Shown: positions 34,994 to 44,620 of the stretch, one piece after another
Position numbering within the stretch: position 1 is the first letter of the stretch
Layout: each line of letters opens with the position of its first letter
NCBI RefSeq assembly: GCF_900142015.1
Contig: NZ_FQZN01000002.1
Location: forward strand, 1-64,000
Direction: 5' to 3'
Length of the DNA: 64,000 bases
Source of the DNA: Bacteroides stercorirosoris
Lineage (GTDB): Bacteria > Bacteroidota > Bacteroidia > Bacteroidales > Bacteroidaceae
Translations under genes and position numbers: made by a program
The notes under the pieces: model-generated
What the model saw: the letters and a program-made list of their open reading frames with translations, nothing else
Told to the model about the DNA's origin: nothing
Databases searched by the model: none

Positions 34994-36202
34994 ATGGTGA
35001 AAAAAATCTTGTTATTAGGTGGTTCCGCTCAACAAGTTGTTGCTATCGAAACAGCTAAAGAGATGGGCTATTATACTGTCCTTTGTGATTATTTGCCAGA
35101 CAATCCCGGACGATATGTGGCAGACAAATATTATAATATTAGTACTACAGATATAGATGCTGTGTATGATGCCGCTCTGTCTGAAGGAGTTGATGGAATC
35201 CTTGCTTATGCTTCTGATCCGGCTGCATTTCCAGCTTCTATAGTTGCAGAACGTTTGGGACTCCCTACCAATCCCTCCGTATCTGTGGAAATTTTAGGTG
35301 TCAAGCATAAATTTCGTAATTTTTTGCGGACACATGATTTTGCTTGTCCTCAAGTATATACATTTCATCCAAGTCAATCTTTGGATGCTGTTATGACTGC
35401 AATTAAAAACTTTAATTTTCCGATTGTGGTGAAACCCACAGATTCGTCTGGTTCCAAAGGAGTTACTATGTTGGATAATTCCAATGAACTTGGTGCGGCG
35501 GTAGCTTATGCTGATATTTATTCGCGCAATAAGATACTGATCATAGAAGAGTTCATAACTCGTGGTTTCCCTGCTGTCATTGGTGGCGACATCTTTGTAT
35601 GGGATGGTAAAATTGTCTTGTATGGTGAGATGGCTTGTTTGAGGGGAGGGGATGGCAAAGGGCTAATTCCTATTGGAAAAAGGAGACCGGGAGGACTGAA
35701 TGCTTTTCAGGAACGTCGGATTCATGAGGAACTTCAACGTTTGATAAGTCTTTTGGATATTCGTTTTGGAGAGTTGAATATAGAGGTTTTACTAGACAAA
35801 GATGACGATATTTATTTTCTGGAAGTAGGTCCTCGTGCCGGTGGAAATATGATCCCTCTTCAATTATCTGACATTTTTGGAGTGGATTTAGTAAAAGCTA
35901 ATGTGGTAGCAGCAATGGGTAGCGATCCAGGATTGCATGTAAAGAACAATACTGGATGTTATATGACATATGTCCTTCACAGTTCTATTGATGGAGTATA
36001 TGATAGAATTGACTTTGCAGATGAAATTCTTCCTTATATATATCGAAAGGTTTTATATAAGAAACGGGGTGATAGGGTTGAAGCTTTTGATGGGGCTGGA
36101 AAGGCATTGGGGATTATCTTTTTACGTTCGGATACAGCAACACGCATGAACTGGCTTTGTGAAAGAATGGATGAGTTGATTAAAGTCAAATTAAAATCAT
36201 GA
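34994..36202 (+). CDS. ATP-grasp domain ligase, first copy
   Basis: A 402-residue protein using the ATG at 34994; a GTG at 34979 would add five residues. The N-terminal Rossmann-like pre-ATP-grasp domain begins KKILLLGGSAQQVVAIETAKEMG, and the ATP-grasp core has FPIVVKPTDSSGSKGVTML (ATP-binding lysine), IIEEFITRGFPAVI, and the metal site LNIEVLLDK then FLEVGPRAGGNMIP. ATP-grasp enzymes activate a carboxylate as acyl phosphate and join it to an amine or thiol. In a capsule operon, the likely role is linking an amino acid or other acid to an amino sugar. The stop overlaps the next start (ATGA). Confidence 0.85.
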   Translation: MVKKILLLGGSAQQVVAIETAKEMGYYTVLCDYLPDNPGRYVADKYYNISTTDIDAVYDAALSEGVDGILAYASDPAAFPASIVAERLGLPTNPSVSVEILGVKHKFRNFLRTHDFACPQVYTFHPSQSLDAVMTAIKNFNFPIVVKPTDSSGSKGVTMLDNSNELGAAVAYADIYSRNKILIIEEFITRGFPAVIGGDIFVWDGKIVLYGEMACLRGGDGKGLIPIGKRRPGGLNAFQERRIHEELQRLISLLDIRFGELNIEVLLDKDDDIYFLEVGPRAGGNMIPLQLSDIFGVDLVKANVVAAMGSDPGLHVKNNTGCYMTYVLHSSIDGVYDRIDFADEILPYIYRKVLYKKRGDRVEAFDGAGKALGIIFLRSDTATRMNWLCERMDELIKVKLKS

Positions 36203-37152
36203 GGGCAATAGGAGGGTATTTTAATTTGGAACTCAGTTGTAAGGGGGATATACCGCATGCGGATGGCGTTTTCCTAAATACAGGACGCAATTCATTGGAA
36301 TATGTATTACGCTCTTTAGGCAATATTCAAAAAGTATACCTGCCGTATTTTACTTGTGAGGTTATTCTTGAACCACTTTTAAAATTGCAAATAGAGTATG
36401 AGTTTTATTCTATTAATGAAAAATTTGAGCTGGTTGAAGATTTTTTATTAGCTCATGGTGAATATTTGATATATACCAACTATTTTGGCATAAAAGACAG
36501 TTATGTGCGTCGGCTTGCTGTAATATACGGTATGCAATTGATAGTGGACAATGCCCAAGCATTTTATACAGAACATATTCCGAGCATAAACACCATATAT
36601 AGTCCTCGCAAGTTTTTGGGGTTACCTGACGGCGGAATTGCTTATGCTAATGGATATTATGAGGTGGAGGAACGAGATATATCCTATGACCGTTGTAGCC
36701 ATCTTCTGAAAAGATATGATTTGGGAGCAACGGGCGGCTATGATGATTTTCATGCTAACAGTGCAAAATTAAAAGGATTACCGATTCGTCAATTGTCGTA
36801 TTTGACAGAAGCACTTATGTATTCTGTTGATTATGAGAAAATCAAAGAAGATAGAAAGAGAAATTTTGAGATTCTTCACACTGTTTTGGGAGATATGAAT
36901 TTATTAAATACCCTCTCAGAAGATCAATATGAGTGTCCAATGGTTTATCCTTATTATTCATTGGATATCGGTTTAAGAAAAAAACTCATTGAGAATGGGG
37001 TTTATGTTGCCATATACTGGCCTAATGTTTTTGGGTGGTGTGAATCAGAATCAATAGAATATAAAATGGCTAAGAATCTTATTCCTATTCCTATAGATCA
37101 ACGTTATGATTTGGATAGTATGGAATATATCCTAAATATAATTCAAGGATAG
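36199..37152 (+). CDS. DegT-like PLP enzyme, atypical
   Basis: A 317-residue protein, shorter and more divergent than the other aminotransferases here. It keeps the fold's landmarks: LNTGRNSLEYVLRSLG (27-41), VDNAQAF (Asp117), and SPRKFLGLPDGGIAY with probable PLP lysine 138. The usual C-terminal contact residues are hard to find. It overlaps the upstream ATP-grasp gene by four bases, which suggests that the two act together. It could be an aminotransferase or a PLP-fold protein with altered activity. Confidence 0.75.
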   Translation: MRAIGGYFNLELSCKGDIPHADGVFLNTGRNSLEYVLRSLGNIQKVYLPYFTCEVILEPLLKLQIEYEFYSINEKFELVEDFLLAHGEYLIYTNYFGIKDSYVRRLAVIYGMQLIVDNAQAFYTEHIPSINTIYSPRKFLGLPDGGIAYANGYYEVEERDISYDRCSHLLKRYDLGATGGYDDFHANSAKLKGLPIRQLSYLTEALMYSVDYEKIKEDRKRNFEILHTVLGDMNLLNTLSEDQYECPMVYPYYSLDIGLRKKLIENGVYVAIYWPNVFGWCESESIEYKMAKNLIPIPIDQRYDLDSMEYILNIIQG

Positions 37153-37320
37153 GCATTGAAAAAGATAGTAAATAAACCACCTAAAAAATTAGTGAGTGAG
37201 ATGCATTAGTAACTGTGTTTCATTAGTGAAATATCTATTTTTAATCGGGCCAAAGAAGATGTGTTATGTATTTTTATATGATTAGATGATGATATAGAAC
37301 GTGATAAAAATGTCTAAAAT

Positions 37321-38598
37321 ATGAAAGAAAAATTATTAATGCTTGGCACTGGTCAAGGAAGCCGCGAGATACTAAGGTATGCAAAATCTCAAGGTATGCA
37401 TACAATTGTAACAGATTATTTAGATCCCAACCATTCTTTAGCTAAAAAAGATGCCGATGAGTATTGGATGATAAATACGGGCGACCTTGATGCGCTTGAA
37501 CAGAAGTGCAGAGAGGAGAACGTTACGGCTGTTGTTTGTGGAATAAGTGAGTTTAATTTGGAAATGACAATGGAATTGTGCAAGCGACTTGGTTTCCCAT
37601 GTTATTGCACGCCTGAAGCATGGCATTATTCGCGTGACAAAGCTGATTTCAAGGCTCTTTGCAAGAAACTTGGCGCACCGATACCTACGGATTACGAAGT
37701 TTCGGATGCTTTAACAGACGAGGAACTTGATAAGGTCCAATTTCCAGTAATGTGTAAACCTGTTGACATGAGTGGAAACCGCGGTATTAGCTATTGTTAT
37801 AATAAAGAAGAACTGATCAAAGCATATAAGTACGCTCGCTCACTGTCAAAGAACAATAAGATTATTGTTGAACGTATGTTACATGGCGAAGAATGGTGGA
37901 GTGGTTATGCGATAGCGGATGGTGATATCAGACTTATTGCACTTAACGGAATGTATTCGCAACCGGGAGAGCCGAAGAACTGTTACACAATAACTTCTAC
38001 GGCAACCAACCATGTTGAAAAATTCATTTCGGAAATTAATCCTAAAATAGAGGAGGTCTTAAAGGCTGTTGGCTGTAGAGAGGGGTACGTATGGGTACAA
38101 GTTATACTAGATGAAGATGGTCATTTCTATATAATTGAGATGGGCTATCGTCTCTCTGGTGAACAAATTTATGAGACTTATAATTCTTTGTGTAACTGTG
38201 ATGTTGTAAAAATAATAGTTGACTATGCTCGCGGTTTGTCAACTAAGCATCTATTACCGGAACCTCAAAAACGTGCTTTTGTGAAATGTGGGACAGGAAT
38301 GATTCTTTGGACAAATAAGGGCGGAAAAATAGTTGAATATAGAGGCCTTGAAAAATTGAAAGAAATACAAAACCTGAAAATGGATATTCTAAAACAGGTA
38401 GGTGATGATGCTGTTCCTTACAGAGGGGTTGGTAATTTCTCTTTTGTCAGTGAAAATATAGAGGATATGATATCAACTGTTGATGCAATCAACAAGAATG
38501 TTCAAGTTATTAATGATGATGGTGAGGATATGGTAATCAAGTATACTGATTTCGATTTTCTTCGTAAAGTTTACAAGGAAGGGTTAGAAGGGAAATAA
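37321..38598 (+). CDS. ATP-grasp domain ligase, second copy
   Basis: A 425-residue protein with MKEKLLMLGTGQGSREILRYA as the pre-ATP-grasp start, FPVMCKPVDMSGNRGISYCY for ATP binding, IIVERMLHGEEWWSGYAIAD, and the metal-binding FYIIEMGYRLSGEQIYETY. It is similar in plan to the ATP-grasp protein at 34994, but clearly divergent. A 168-base gap with no gene precedes it. Its stop codon overlaps by one base the start of an interrupted porin gene. Substrates are unknown. Confidence 0.85.
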   Translation: MKEKLLMLGTGQGSREILRYAKSQGMHTIVTDYLDPNHSLAKKDADEYWMINTGDLDALEQKCREENVTAVVCGISEFNLEMTMELCKRLGFPCYCTPEAWHYSRDKADFKALCKKLGAPIPTDYEVSDALTDEELDKVQFPVMCKPVDMSGNRGISYCYNKEELIKAYKYARSLSKNNKIIVERMLHGEEWWSGYAIADGDIRLIALNGMYSQPGEPKNCYTITSTATNHVEKFISEINPKIEEVLKAVGCREGYVWVQVILDEDGHFYIIEMGYRLSGEQIYETYNSLCNCDVVKIIVDYARGLSTKHLLPEPQKRAFVKCGTGMILWTNKGGKIVEYRGLEKLKEIQNLKMDILKQVGDDAVPYRGVGNFSFVSENIEDMISTVDAINKNVQVINDDGEDMVIKYTDFDFLRKVYKEGLEGK

Positions 38599-39725
38599 TG
38601 AAATATAATATTAAAAGGTTTATAATTATATTATTGGGTGGATTGTTTGTAAACAGCGTTTGTGCTTAGGAAAGAGAAAAACCTACACTGAAATTAGGTG
38701 GTTGTCTTCGTTTTAATTATCGTTATAACGATTGGAATCCAGATAGCCGTAATCAAGGTGGTTCCTTCTTGTACGATGTATTTCGTTTGAATGTTGATGG
38801 AGCATATAGAAAATTGCTGTTCCATGCTGAGTATCGTTTCTACTCTGAATCAAGCGGTGGAGGTATGCTTAAGAGTGGCTGGATAGGATATAAATTCAAT
38901 GATAAGAATCAATTACGATTTGGACAAACTACAGTGCCCTTTGGAATTCAACCTTACCAGTCAAATAGTTATTTCTTCAATATAAATTATTATATAGGTT
39001 TGGAGGATGACGATGATTTTGGAATTAGTTATCAGTATGTTACCAAGTATTGGCAGTTCAATGCGGCTTTCTTTAAAAATTCAGATTTGCTGAATGGGGA
39101 AGGTTCTGTCGTTTCTGGTCGCCGTTATTCTTACGACTTGGCTGGTCGTAGCAAAGAAACTAATACGCTAAGTGGTAGAGTTGCTTATAAAGGAGAGTCA
39201 GATGTTAAGTATGAGGTGGGGATTTCAGGATTTGTTGGAAATTCTTATAATATTGATTCAAGGAATAATGATAAACGCCTTGCTTATGCTATGCATATTG
39301 TTTTGGATTGGAAGAATTGGAATCTCAAAACTCAGGTAACCTATTTTGATTATGGTTGTGAAGAGTCAAAAGAAGATGGCTATGTTTCAATGGTAGCATT
39401 TAACGCGCCCTATCAGGTTGCGGACAAAGGCCAAACTTATAGTGCTTGCCTGTCATATACTGTTCCTTTTGTAAACAAGCTGGTTGACAACATAAAGTTT
39501 TATAATGACTACAGCTATATGCACAAGGCAAAAAAAGGATTCAATGATTCTTATATGAATGTAGTGGGGTGCAGTGTGTCAACCGGTCCGGTTTATATTT
39601 ACGCGGATGTTGTAGCTGCAAAGAATCAACCATGGATTAGCCCGGACTGGGAAAACTCTTTTGCAACCGGAGCGGATAATAAGTGGCATACAAGGTTGAA
39701 TTTGAACGTTGGCTATTATTTCTAA
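38598..39725 (+). pseudogene. Outer membrane porin-like protein, interrupted by an amber stop
   Basis: The ATG at 38598 opens a clear signal peptide, MKYNIKRFIIILLGG then LFVNSVCA, followed at once by TAG (38667-38669). The same frame then continues without any other stop: EREKPTLKLGGCLRFNYRYND, and on to a C-terminus ending LNLNVGYYF with the aromatic last residue typical of outer membrane barrels. TAG is one transition from CAG (Gln), the residue expected right after such a signal peptide. The body has many alternating aromatic strands, as in phosphate-selective-type or short porins. It is either a recent pseudogene, read through by a suppressor, or a sequencing error. It precedes a transporter gene by 13 bases. 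Confidence 0.75.
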
Positions 39726-39738
39726 GACATAATACTTT

Positions 39739-41034
39739 ATGAATATTGAATCAATTATTACCCATTTTCAAAGAATGAATGGGCTTGAGGGCGCAGGAAT
39801 GGATTATCCGGTCATGCTTACCATCTATTTGGGCGTTTTTCTCCTAAGTTTTATTGCTAACGTGTGCTTATATGTGTCTGACCACGGAAATAGAGTGGTT
39901 TGGCTGGCAGACCAACATAAAGTTATCAAAAGCAAATTTAGCTATATGGCTATGCTGGCATGTACTTTCACGGGTGTTTATCTTGTAGGTAGTTTCCCTA
40001 TTGAGCTTCAAAACACTTTTGGTACCTGGAATGCTGACTTGTTCTACACGCTTGGACAAACAACTATTATGATAACAGCAGGCATATACAGTTTAGCTAC
40101 TTACAAAAAAAGATCAAGTGTGATATTAAATTCCCTTTCAATAGTTGTGGGGCTTTCTACTTCAATTCCTATGGCTGCAACCACTATTCTTCTACCGTTA
40201 AATATTGACAGTGAACTAATCCGTATATCTTCTATTTTGGCTATTATAATTACATTCATAGTTCTTGCCGCTCTATCGGTAAAATTCAATTTACTGGTAA
40301 AGTATTCACGTATTAATATTTACATGTTTTTGATTACAACGATAACCTTGTTCACAACGATTACTACTTTGGATAGCGAAAACATAGACACTGGCAAAAT
40401 ACTTCCTTTCCAAGGGATGATAAATGATGAGCCTTGGAAGGAACTTTTGAGTAATCCATATTGGTGGTATTTTGAGGCAACTGTTGTGTCGTGGTCCATA
40501 TTCTGCGGTCGATTTGTGGCATATTGTAGCAATGGATATAGTGTGAAAAATATTATCAGATATGGTACGATATCATTGATTATCCTTACGTCTATATGGC
40601 ATTTAGTGAGTGCCGCAACAGGATATACCTTATCATTCTCACGTGGTTGGATGATATATACCCTAACAGCTTTTACCATGCTGGGGTTTGCTGTAACATC
40701 ACTGGATTCTGCCTCAAAGACATTGCTAAATGACCTGATTCGTATATTTACGAATCGGAAACTTAATCTCAAGCCCAATCTTTTCTTGGTTGTTATAATG
40801 GGGATTATAGGTTTGATTAATATAATTATCCTTTATACAGGCTCTTCTAAGTTATTTACAATGATCTTTTGTTTAGTTTTTATACCTTATCTTGTAAAGG
40901 CAATTATCTATTCAGTCAAATTTGCAATAGGTAAAGTTGACTATAATAAATCAGGAACCATCACAGAAAATGAATATATCAAGATTTGTAACAAAGAACC
41001 TGATGAAGAAGATTGCAGAAAAAATGTCGAATAA
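39739..41034 (+). CDS. BCCT-like (betaine/carnitine/choline) transporter
   Basis: A 431-residue polytopic protein with about 12 hydrophobic segments. The segment NPYWWYFEATVVSWSIFCGRFVAY lines up with the tryptophan-rich substrate region of BCCT transporters, followed by the positively charged loop CSNGYSVKNIIRYG. AVTSLDSASKTLL corresponds to a late-helix DSAS motif of the family. It is shorter than most BCCT members (500 or more). Such transporters import quaternary amines. Its presence inside a capsule operon next to a porin gene is unusual and may mean a substrate for capsule decoration, which is inference. Confidence 0.7.
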   Translation: MNIESIITHFQRMNGLEGAGMDYPVMLTIYLGVFLLSFIANVCLYVSDHGNRVVWLADQHKVIKSKFSYMAMLACTFTGVYLVGSFPIELQNTFGTWNADLFYTLGQTTIMITAGIYSLATYKKRSSVILNSLSIVVGLSTSIPMAATTILLPLNIDSELIRISSILAIIITFIVLAALSVKFNLLVKYSRINIYMFLITTITLFTTITTLDSENIDTGKILPFQGMINDEPWKELLSNPYWWYFEATVVSWSIFCGRFVAYCSNGYSVKNIIRYGTISLIILTSIWHLVSAATGYTLSFSRGWMIYTLTAFTMLGFAVTSLDSASKTLLNDLIRIFTNRKLNLKPNLFLVVIMGIIGLINIIILYTGSSKLFTMIFCLVFIPYLVKAIIYSVKFAIGKVDYNKSGTITENEYIKICNKEPDEEDCRKNVE

Positions 41035-41178
41035 TATTTGTAATTATAATCGAATAAAGGTAAGGATACTTACTGAATAGAAATATATAGCTGTGAAAAT
41101 ACTTATATTGATAGACAGCTATTTAATAATAGAAAAATATCAATTGATAAAAGAGGCATTTAAAGTAGGATCGCTTAT

Positions 41179-42471
41179 ATGAAACGAACATTTATTGTTA
41201 ATTATCCTATTATGATAAGCATTGGTGGTATTGAAAAATATCTCTATTATTTAATGAAATATATGCTAAATCATGGGGTACGGGTTATTTGGATGCAGAA
41301 TATTAGATTTCAAACGGGGAAGATGTACGATGATGTTATAAAGGATCCAAGATTGGAAATTGTAAAAGTCAATTCGAATCTGCTTTTCTGGTTTAAACAT
41401 GAGAAATTGAATCTATCAAAAGATGAAGAGATTGTAATTTTTTCATGTACGACTATGGCAAAGTTGAAAGCAGATACTATTGTGAGACGTTTTTCGGACT
41501 TAAACATTAAGTCAATTTATGGAATTCCTGATACAAAAGGCGATGCTTATTATTTGGAGGCGATATTTTGCAATCCACTCAAATTCATAGTATATAGATG
41601 TATGCGTACGGTTTTTGAGGAATGGGAAAATAACAATCATTTGTGCTTTTATGCAAGAAAGCAAATAGACGCTTTAGAAAATAATTATCATGTATATATA
41701 AGCAATAAGGATACCAAATTATTAAAGTATGTAGAGCCTTTGCCTCTTTTGAATTATGATGAATTAGAAAAACGAATCAAACGTTGCAATTTTACAATAA
41801 TAACTATCGGAAGATTTGATTTTCCTCATAAGCAATATATATTAGGTTTAATACGCGCATACGGTCGCTTAAAGGAAAAATACCCTCAGATACGATTAGA
41901 TATTGTGGGAGATGGGCCTCATAGGTTTAAGGTAATACAAGAGATAGAAAAATTGAATTCGAATATTCAAAAGGATATAAAATTATTAGGTAGTGTTTCT
42001 CCGGAAGTATTGCCTGCTTGCATAAAACATGCTCATTTGAATATAAGCGTAGCAGGAGGTGTGTCGGTGGGAGCGATTAATGGCATTATGTCAATTCCTG
42101 CTCGGAATTATTGCGAGGAGGAGTGTGAAGTATACGGCTATTTACCTGAATACTTGGACTATTCAGTATCGACATCTCCAGGCAATCTTGTGGATACCTA
42201 TATTGAAAGAGTAATAAACATGAGTGACTTTGAATACAAAAAGGCGTGTATTGAGTCTTATGAATCTGTATATAATTCACGCGAAGTGGATCCGAACTAT
42301 CTTTTTGGTTTCTCAAAGTGTACGAAACGATATTTGGTGCCTCTAAGGACATTGTTATTTCTTATAGTGATAGACTATATAAAGAAAGCCAAATATTTTT
42401 TCACTATTTTCTTAAAAGGCCGAATTAGCCAAAGTATGATGAATTTGAGAAACAAGAAAAGTAGTTGTTAA
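41179..42471 (+). CDS. Glycosyltransferase, GT4-like
   Basis: A 430-residue protein with a GT-B layout. The N-terminal domain begins KRTFIVNYPIMISIGGIEKYLYYLMKYML, and the C-terminal nucleotide-sugar domain has IITIGRFDFPHKQYILGLIRAYGRLK and LDIVGDGPHRFKVIQEIE. The usual EGxP-E active-site block is replaced by SVAGGVSVGAINGIMSIPARNY, so it is a divergent member. The last 40 residues are hydrophobic then basic, suggesting a membrane-bound C-terminus. A 29-codon frame (GTG at 41093) runs just upstream and overlaps the start. Confidence 0.8.
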   Translation: MKRTFIVNYPIMISIGGIEKYLYYLMKYMLNHGVRVIWMQNIRFQTGKMYDDVIKDPRLEIVKVNSNLLFWFKHEKLNLSKDEEIVIFSCTTMAKLKADTIVRRFSDLNIKSIYGIPDTKGDAYYLEAIFCNPLKFIVYRCMRTVFEEWENNNHLCFYARKQIDALENNYHVYISNKDTKLLKYVEPLPLLNYDELEKRIKRCNFTIITIGRFDFPHKQYILGLIRAYGRLKEKYPQIRLDIVGDGPHRFKVIQEIEKLNSNIQKDIKLLGSVSPEVLPACIKHAHLNISVAGGVSVGAINGIMSIPARNYCEEECEVYGYLPEYLDYSVSTSPGNLVDTYIERVINMSDFEYKKACIESYESVYNSREVDPNYLFGFSKCTKRYLVPLRTLLFLIVIDYIKKAKYFFTIFLKGRISQSMMNLRNKKSSC

Positions 42472-42477
42472 ATCTAT

Positions 42478-43824
42478 ATGATAAAGGTAATTACATATGG
42501 AACTTATGATCTTCTGCATGAAGGTCATATCAATCTTTTGCGAAGAGCGAAGGAGCTCGGTGACTACTTGATTGTGGGAGTTACCAGTGACAGTTTTGAT
42601 CGTGGCAGGGGAAAGCTGAATGTTCGTAACAATGTGTTGGAAAGAGTGGATGCAGTAAAGGCTACCGGATATGCGGATGAGATTATTATTGAAGATTATG
42701 TCGGGCAGAAAATTGATGATATTCAAAAGTTTGGGATTGATATATTTGCCATAGGTTCGGATTGGAAAGGCAAATTTGATTACTTAAATGAATATTGTAA
42801 AGTGGTTTATTTACCTCGAACAGAGGGAATCTCTTCTACCATGCTTCGTGCTAAAACTACAACAGATATTAATATTGGCATCATTGGTACAGGAAGAATA
42901 GCCAGACGGTTTATTCCCGAAAGTAAATACGTTAACGGCGTGGAAGTTACAGCCGTTTACAATCCGGAACTTTCTGAAGCGAATATTTTCTCAGAAAAAT
43001 TTGCCGTCAAAGGTAGTTACGATGATATTGGCAGTTTTCTTGAAAAAGTTGATGCGGTATATATCGCCTCTCCACATTTAACGCACTACGGGTATATTAA
43101 ACAAGCGCTGTTATTTGGAAAGCATGTGCTTTGTGAAATTCCAATGGTGTTGAGAGGTGATGAAGCCAAAGAGTTATATGAACTTGCGCGAAAGAAGAAT
43201 CGGGTACTACTCGAAGCCTCTAAAACAGCCTTCAGCCCTGCTTGGAGCCATTTGCAAGTACTGGTGAAGAGTGGTGTGATTGGTGAGGTAATAGATGTGA
43301 AAGCTTCCTTGTCTAAATTGGTTAGCGGTGATGTACGAGAGTTGGACGCTAATCAGGCGGGAGGGAGTATGACAGAATTATCTTCTTTTCCGTTGATGTC
43401 TATTGTCAAATTGCTTGGAATGGATTATGCCGAGTTAAATTTCCATTCTAAAATAGTGAATGGTGTTGATGTCTTCACACGGGGAGTGATTAACTATGAC
43501 AATGCGACTTCATCTATAACTCTTGGGCTTGGTGTGAAGACCGAAGGTAATTTAGTAATCTCCGGCACAAAGGGATATGTTCTTGTGCCTTCTCCTTGGT
43601 GGTTAACCAGTTATTTTGAAGTACGATATGAAGATCAGAATTTGAATCAAAAATATTTTTATGCTTGGCAAGGTGAAGGCTTACGCTATGAGATCCAAGA
43701 ATTTGTCTCTATGATTGTGCAGGGGAGAATCAGTAGCTACAAGTTGAGTTGGATAGAGTCGGTGACCATTGCAGGAATAATAGAGGAGTATATAAAGGGG
43801 GATAGAACAAAAATTTTAAAATAG
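42478..43824 (+). CDS. Fusion: TagD-like cytidylyltransferase + Gfo/Idh/MocA oxidoreductase
   Basis: A 448-residue two-domain protein. Residues 1-127 are a nucleotidyltransferase of the glycerol-3-phosphate cytidylyltransferase type: ITYGTYDLLHEGHINLL with HxGH at 14-17 and RTEGISST at 114-121. Residues 131-448 are a Gfo/Idh/MocA dehydrogenase with GIIGTGRIARRF (134-145), ASPHLTHYGYIKQAL and HVLCEIPMVL. The fusion suggests coupled reduction of a keto-sugar phosphate or related acid and its activation with CTP. Its neighbours are an SDR and, further on, a TagB/TagF-like transferase. It starts six bases after the GT4-like gene. Confidence 0.9.
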   Translation: MIKVITYGTYDLLHEGHINLLRRAKELGDYLIVGVTSDSFDRGRGKLNVRNNVLERVDAVKATGYADEIIIEDYVGQKIDDIQKFGIDIFAIGSDWKGKFDYLNEYCKVVYLPRTEGISSTMLRAKTTTDINIGIIGTGRIARRFIPESKYVNGVEVTAVYNPELSEANIFSEKFAVKGSYDDIGSFLEKVDAVYIASPHLTHYGYIKQALLFGKHVLCEIPMVLRGDEAKELYELARKKNRVLLEASKTAFSPAWSHLQVLVKSGVIGEVIDVKASLSKLVSGDVRELDANQAGGSMTELSSFPLMSIVKLLGMDYAELNFHSKIVNGVDVFTRGVINYDNATSSITLGLGVKTEGNLVISGTKGYVLVPSPWWLTSYFEVRYEDQNLNQKYFYAWQGEGLRYEIQEFVSMIVQGRISSYKLSWIESVTIAGIIEEYIKGDRTKILK

Positions 43825-43835
43825 CTGAAAATACT

Positions 43836-44567
43836 ATGATTAGTAGAGAAAACCATTCTCTTGTTGTAGGCGGTAGTAATGGTATAGGTTTAGCAATAGC
43901 GCTAACTCTGTCAGAGACTGGAAGAGTGACGATAATAGATAAGGTTTGTCCTGATACTTTGTTATCAAGAAACATCGATTTCATTCCTTTTGATTTGCAA
44001 TTTGATGATTATTCAATTTTTGATAGTTTTACTGATGTCGATAAGTTGGTGATTACAGCAGGTGTAGGTAAACTTTCGCTTTTTGAGAATCTATCGGAAG
44101 ACGAACTGGTGAGAACCATGCAAATCAATTCCATTGGAGTAATGCGCATTATCAAGCATTTCTATAATAGGATGAAGTCTAATGAGGATTTTTATTGTAC
44201 GGTTTTAGTGAGCATATCCGGATTTATGTCCTCTCCTTTTTTCTCTGTTTATGGTGCGTCAAAAGCCGCTTTAAAGATATTCATAGAAAGTTTGAATGTG
44301 GAATTACTTAAAGGTGGATTTACCAATCAAATATTAAATGTTTCGCCAGGTTCTCTGAAAGGTACTAATTTTTCCGGTGGGAAGAATGATTTATCGCTAA
44401 CTCGTCCGTTTGCGGAAGAGATAATTAATCGTATGATGAAAAAAGAAGATCTCTTCATACCTAAATACGAAGAAATTTTCAAGGAGGTGTTATTTCGTTA
44501 CAATAGTGACTTTAGAGCTGAAGGTGCATATAGCTACGATTATAAATTGAACAGTGGAAGAGTATAA
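43836..44567 (+). CDS. Short-chain dehydrogenase/reductase (SDR)
   Basis: A 243-residue classical SDR. The cofactor loop is VGGSNGIGLA (11-20), the catalytic residues are Ser126 or Ser128 in LVSISGF and Tyr139-Lys143 in YGASKAA, and NSIGVMRIIKHF is the central helix. It directly follows the cytidylyltransferase-oxidoreductase fusion (11 bases). The arrangement recalls pathways where a cytidylyltransferase and a reductase make CDP-polyols such as CDP-ribitol. Specific substrate unknown. Confidence 0.88.
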   Translation: MISRENHSLVVGGSNGIGLAIALTLSETGRVTIIDKVCPDTLLSRNIDFIPFDLQFDDYSIFDSFTDVDKLVITAGVGKLSLFENLSEDELVRTMQINSIGVMRIIKHFYNRMKSNEDFYCTVLVSISGFMSSPFFSVYGASKAALKIFIESLNVELLKGGFTNQILNVSPGSLKGTNFSGGKNDLSLTRPFAEEIINRMMKKEDLFIPKYEEIFKEVLFRYNSDFRAEGAYSYDYKLNSGRV

Positions 44568-44620
44568 GTATTTAGTAAAGTGGAAATGGCAATAGAACGA
44601 TAAATAGCCGAATAGATTAT

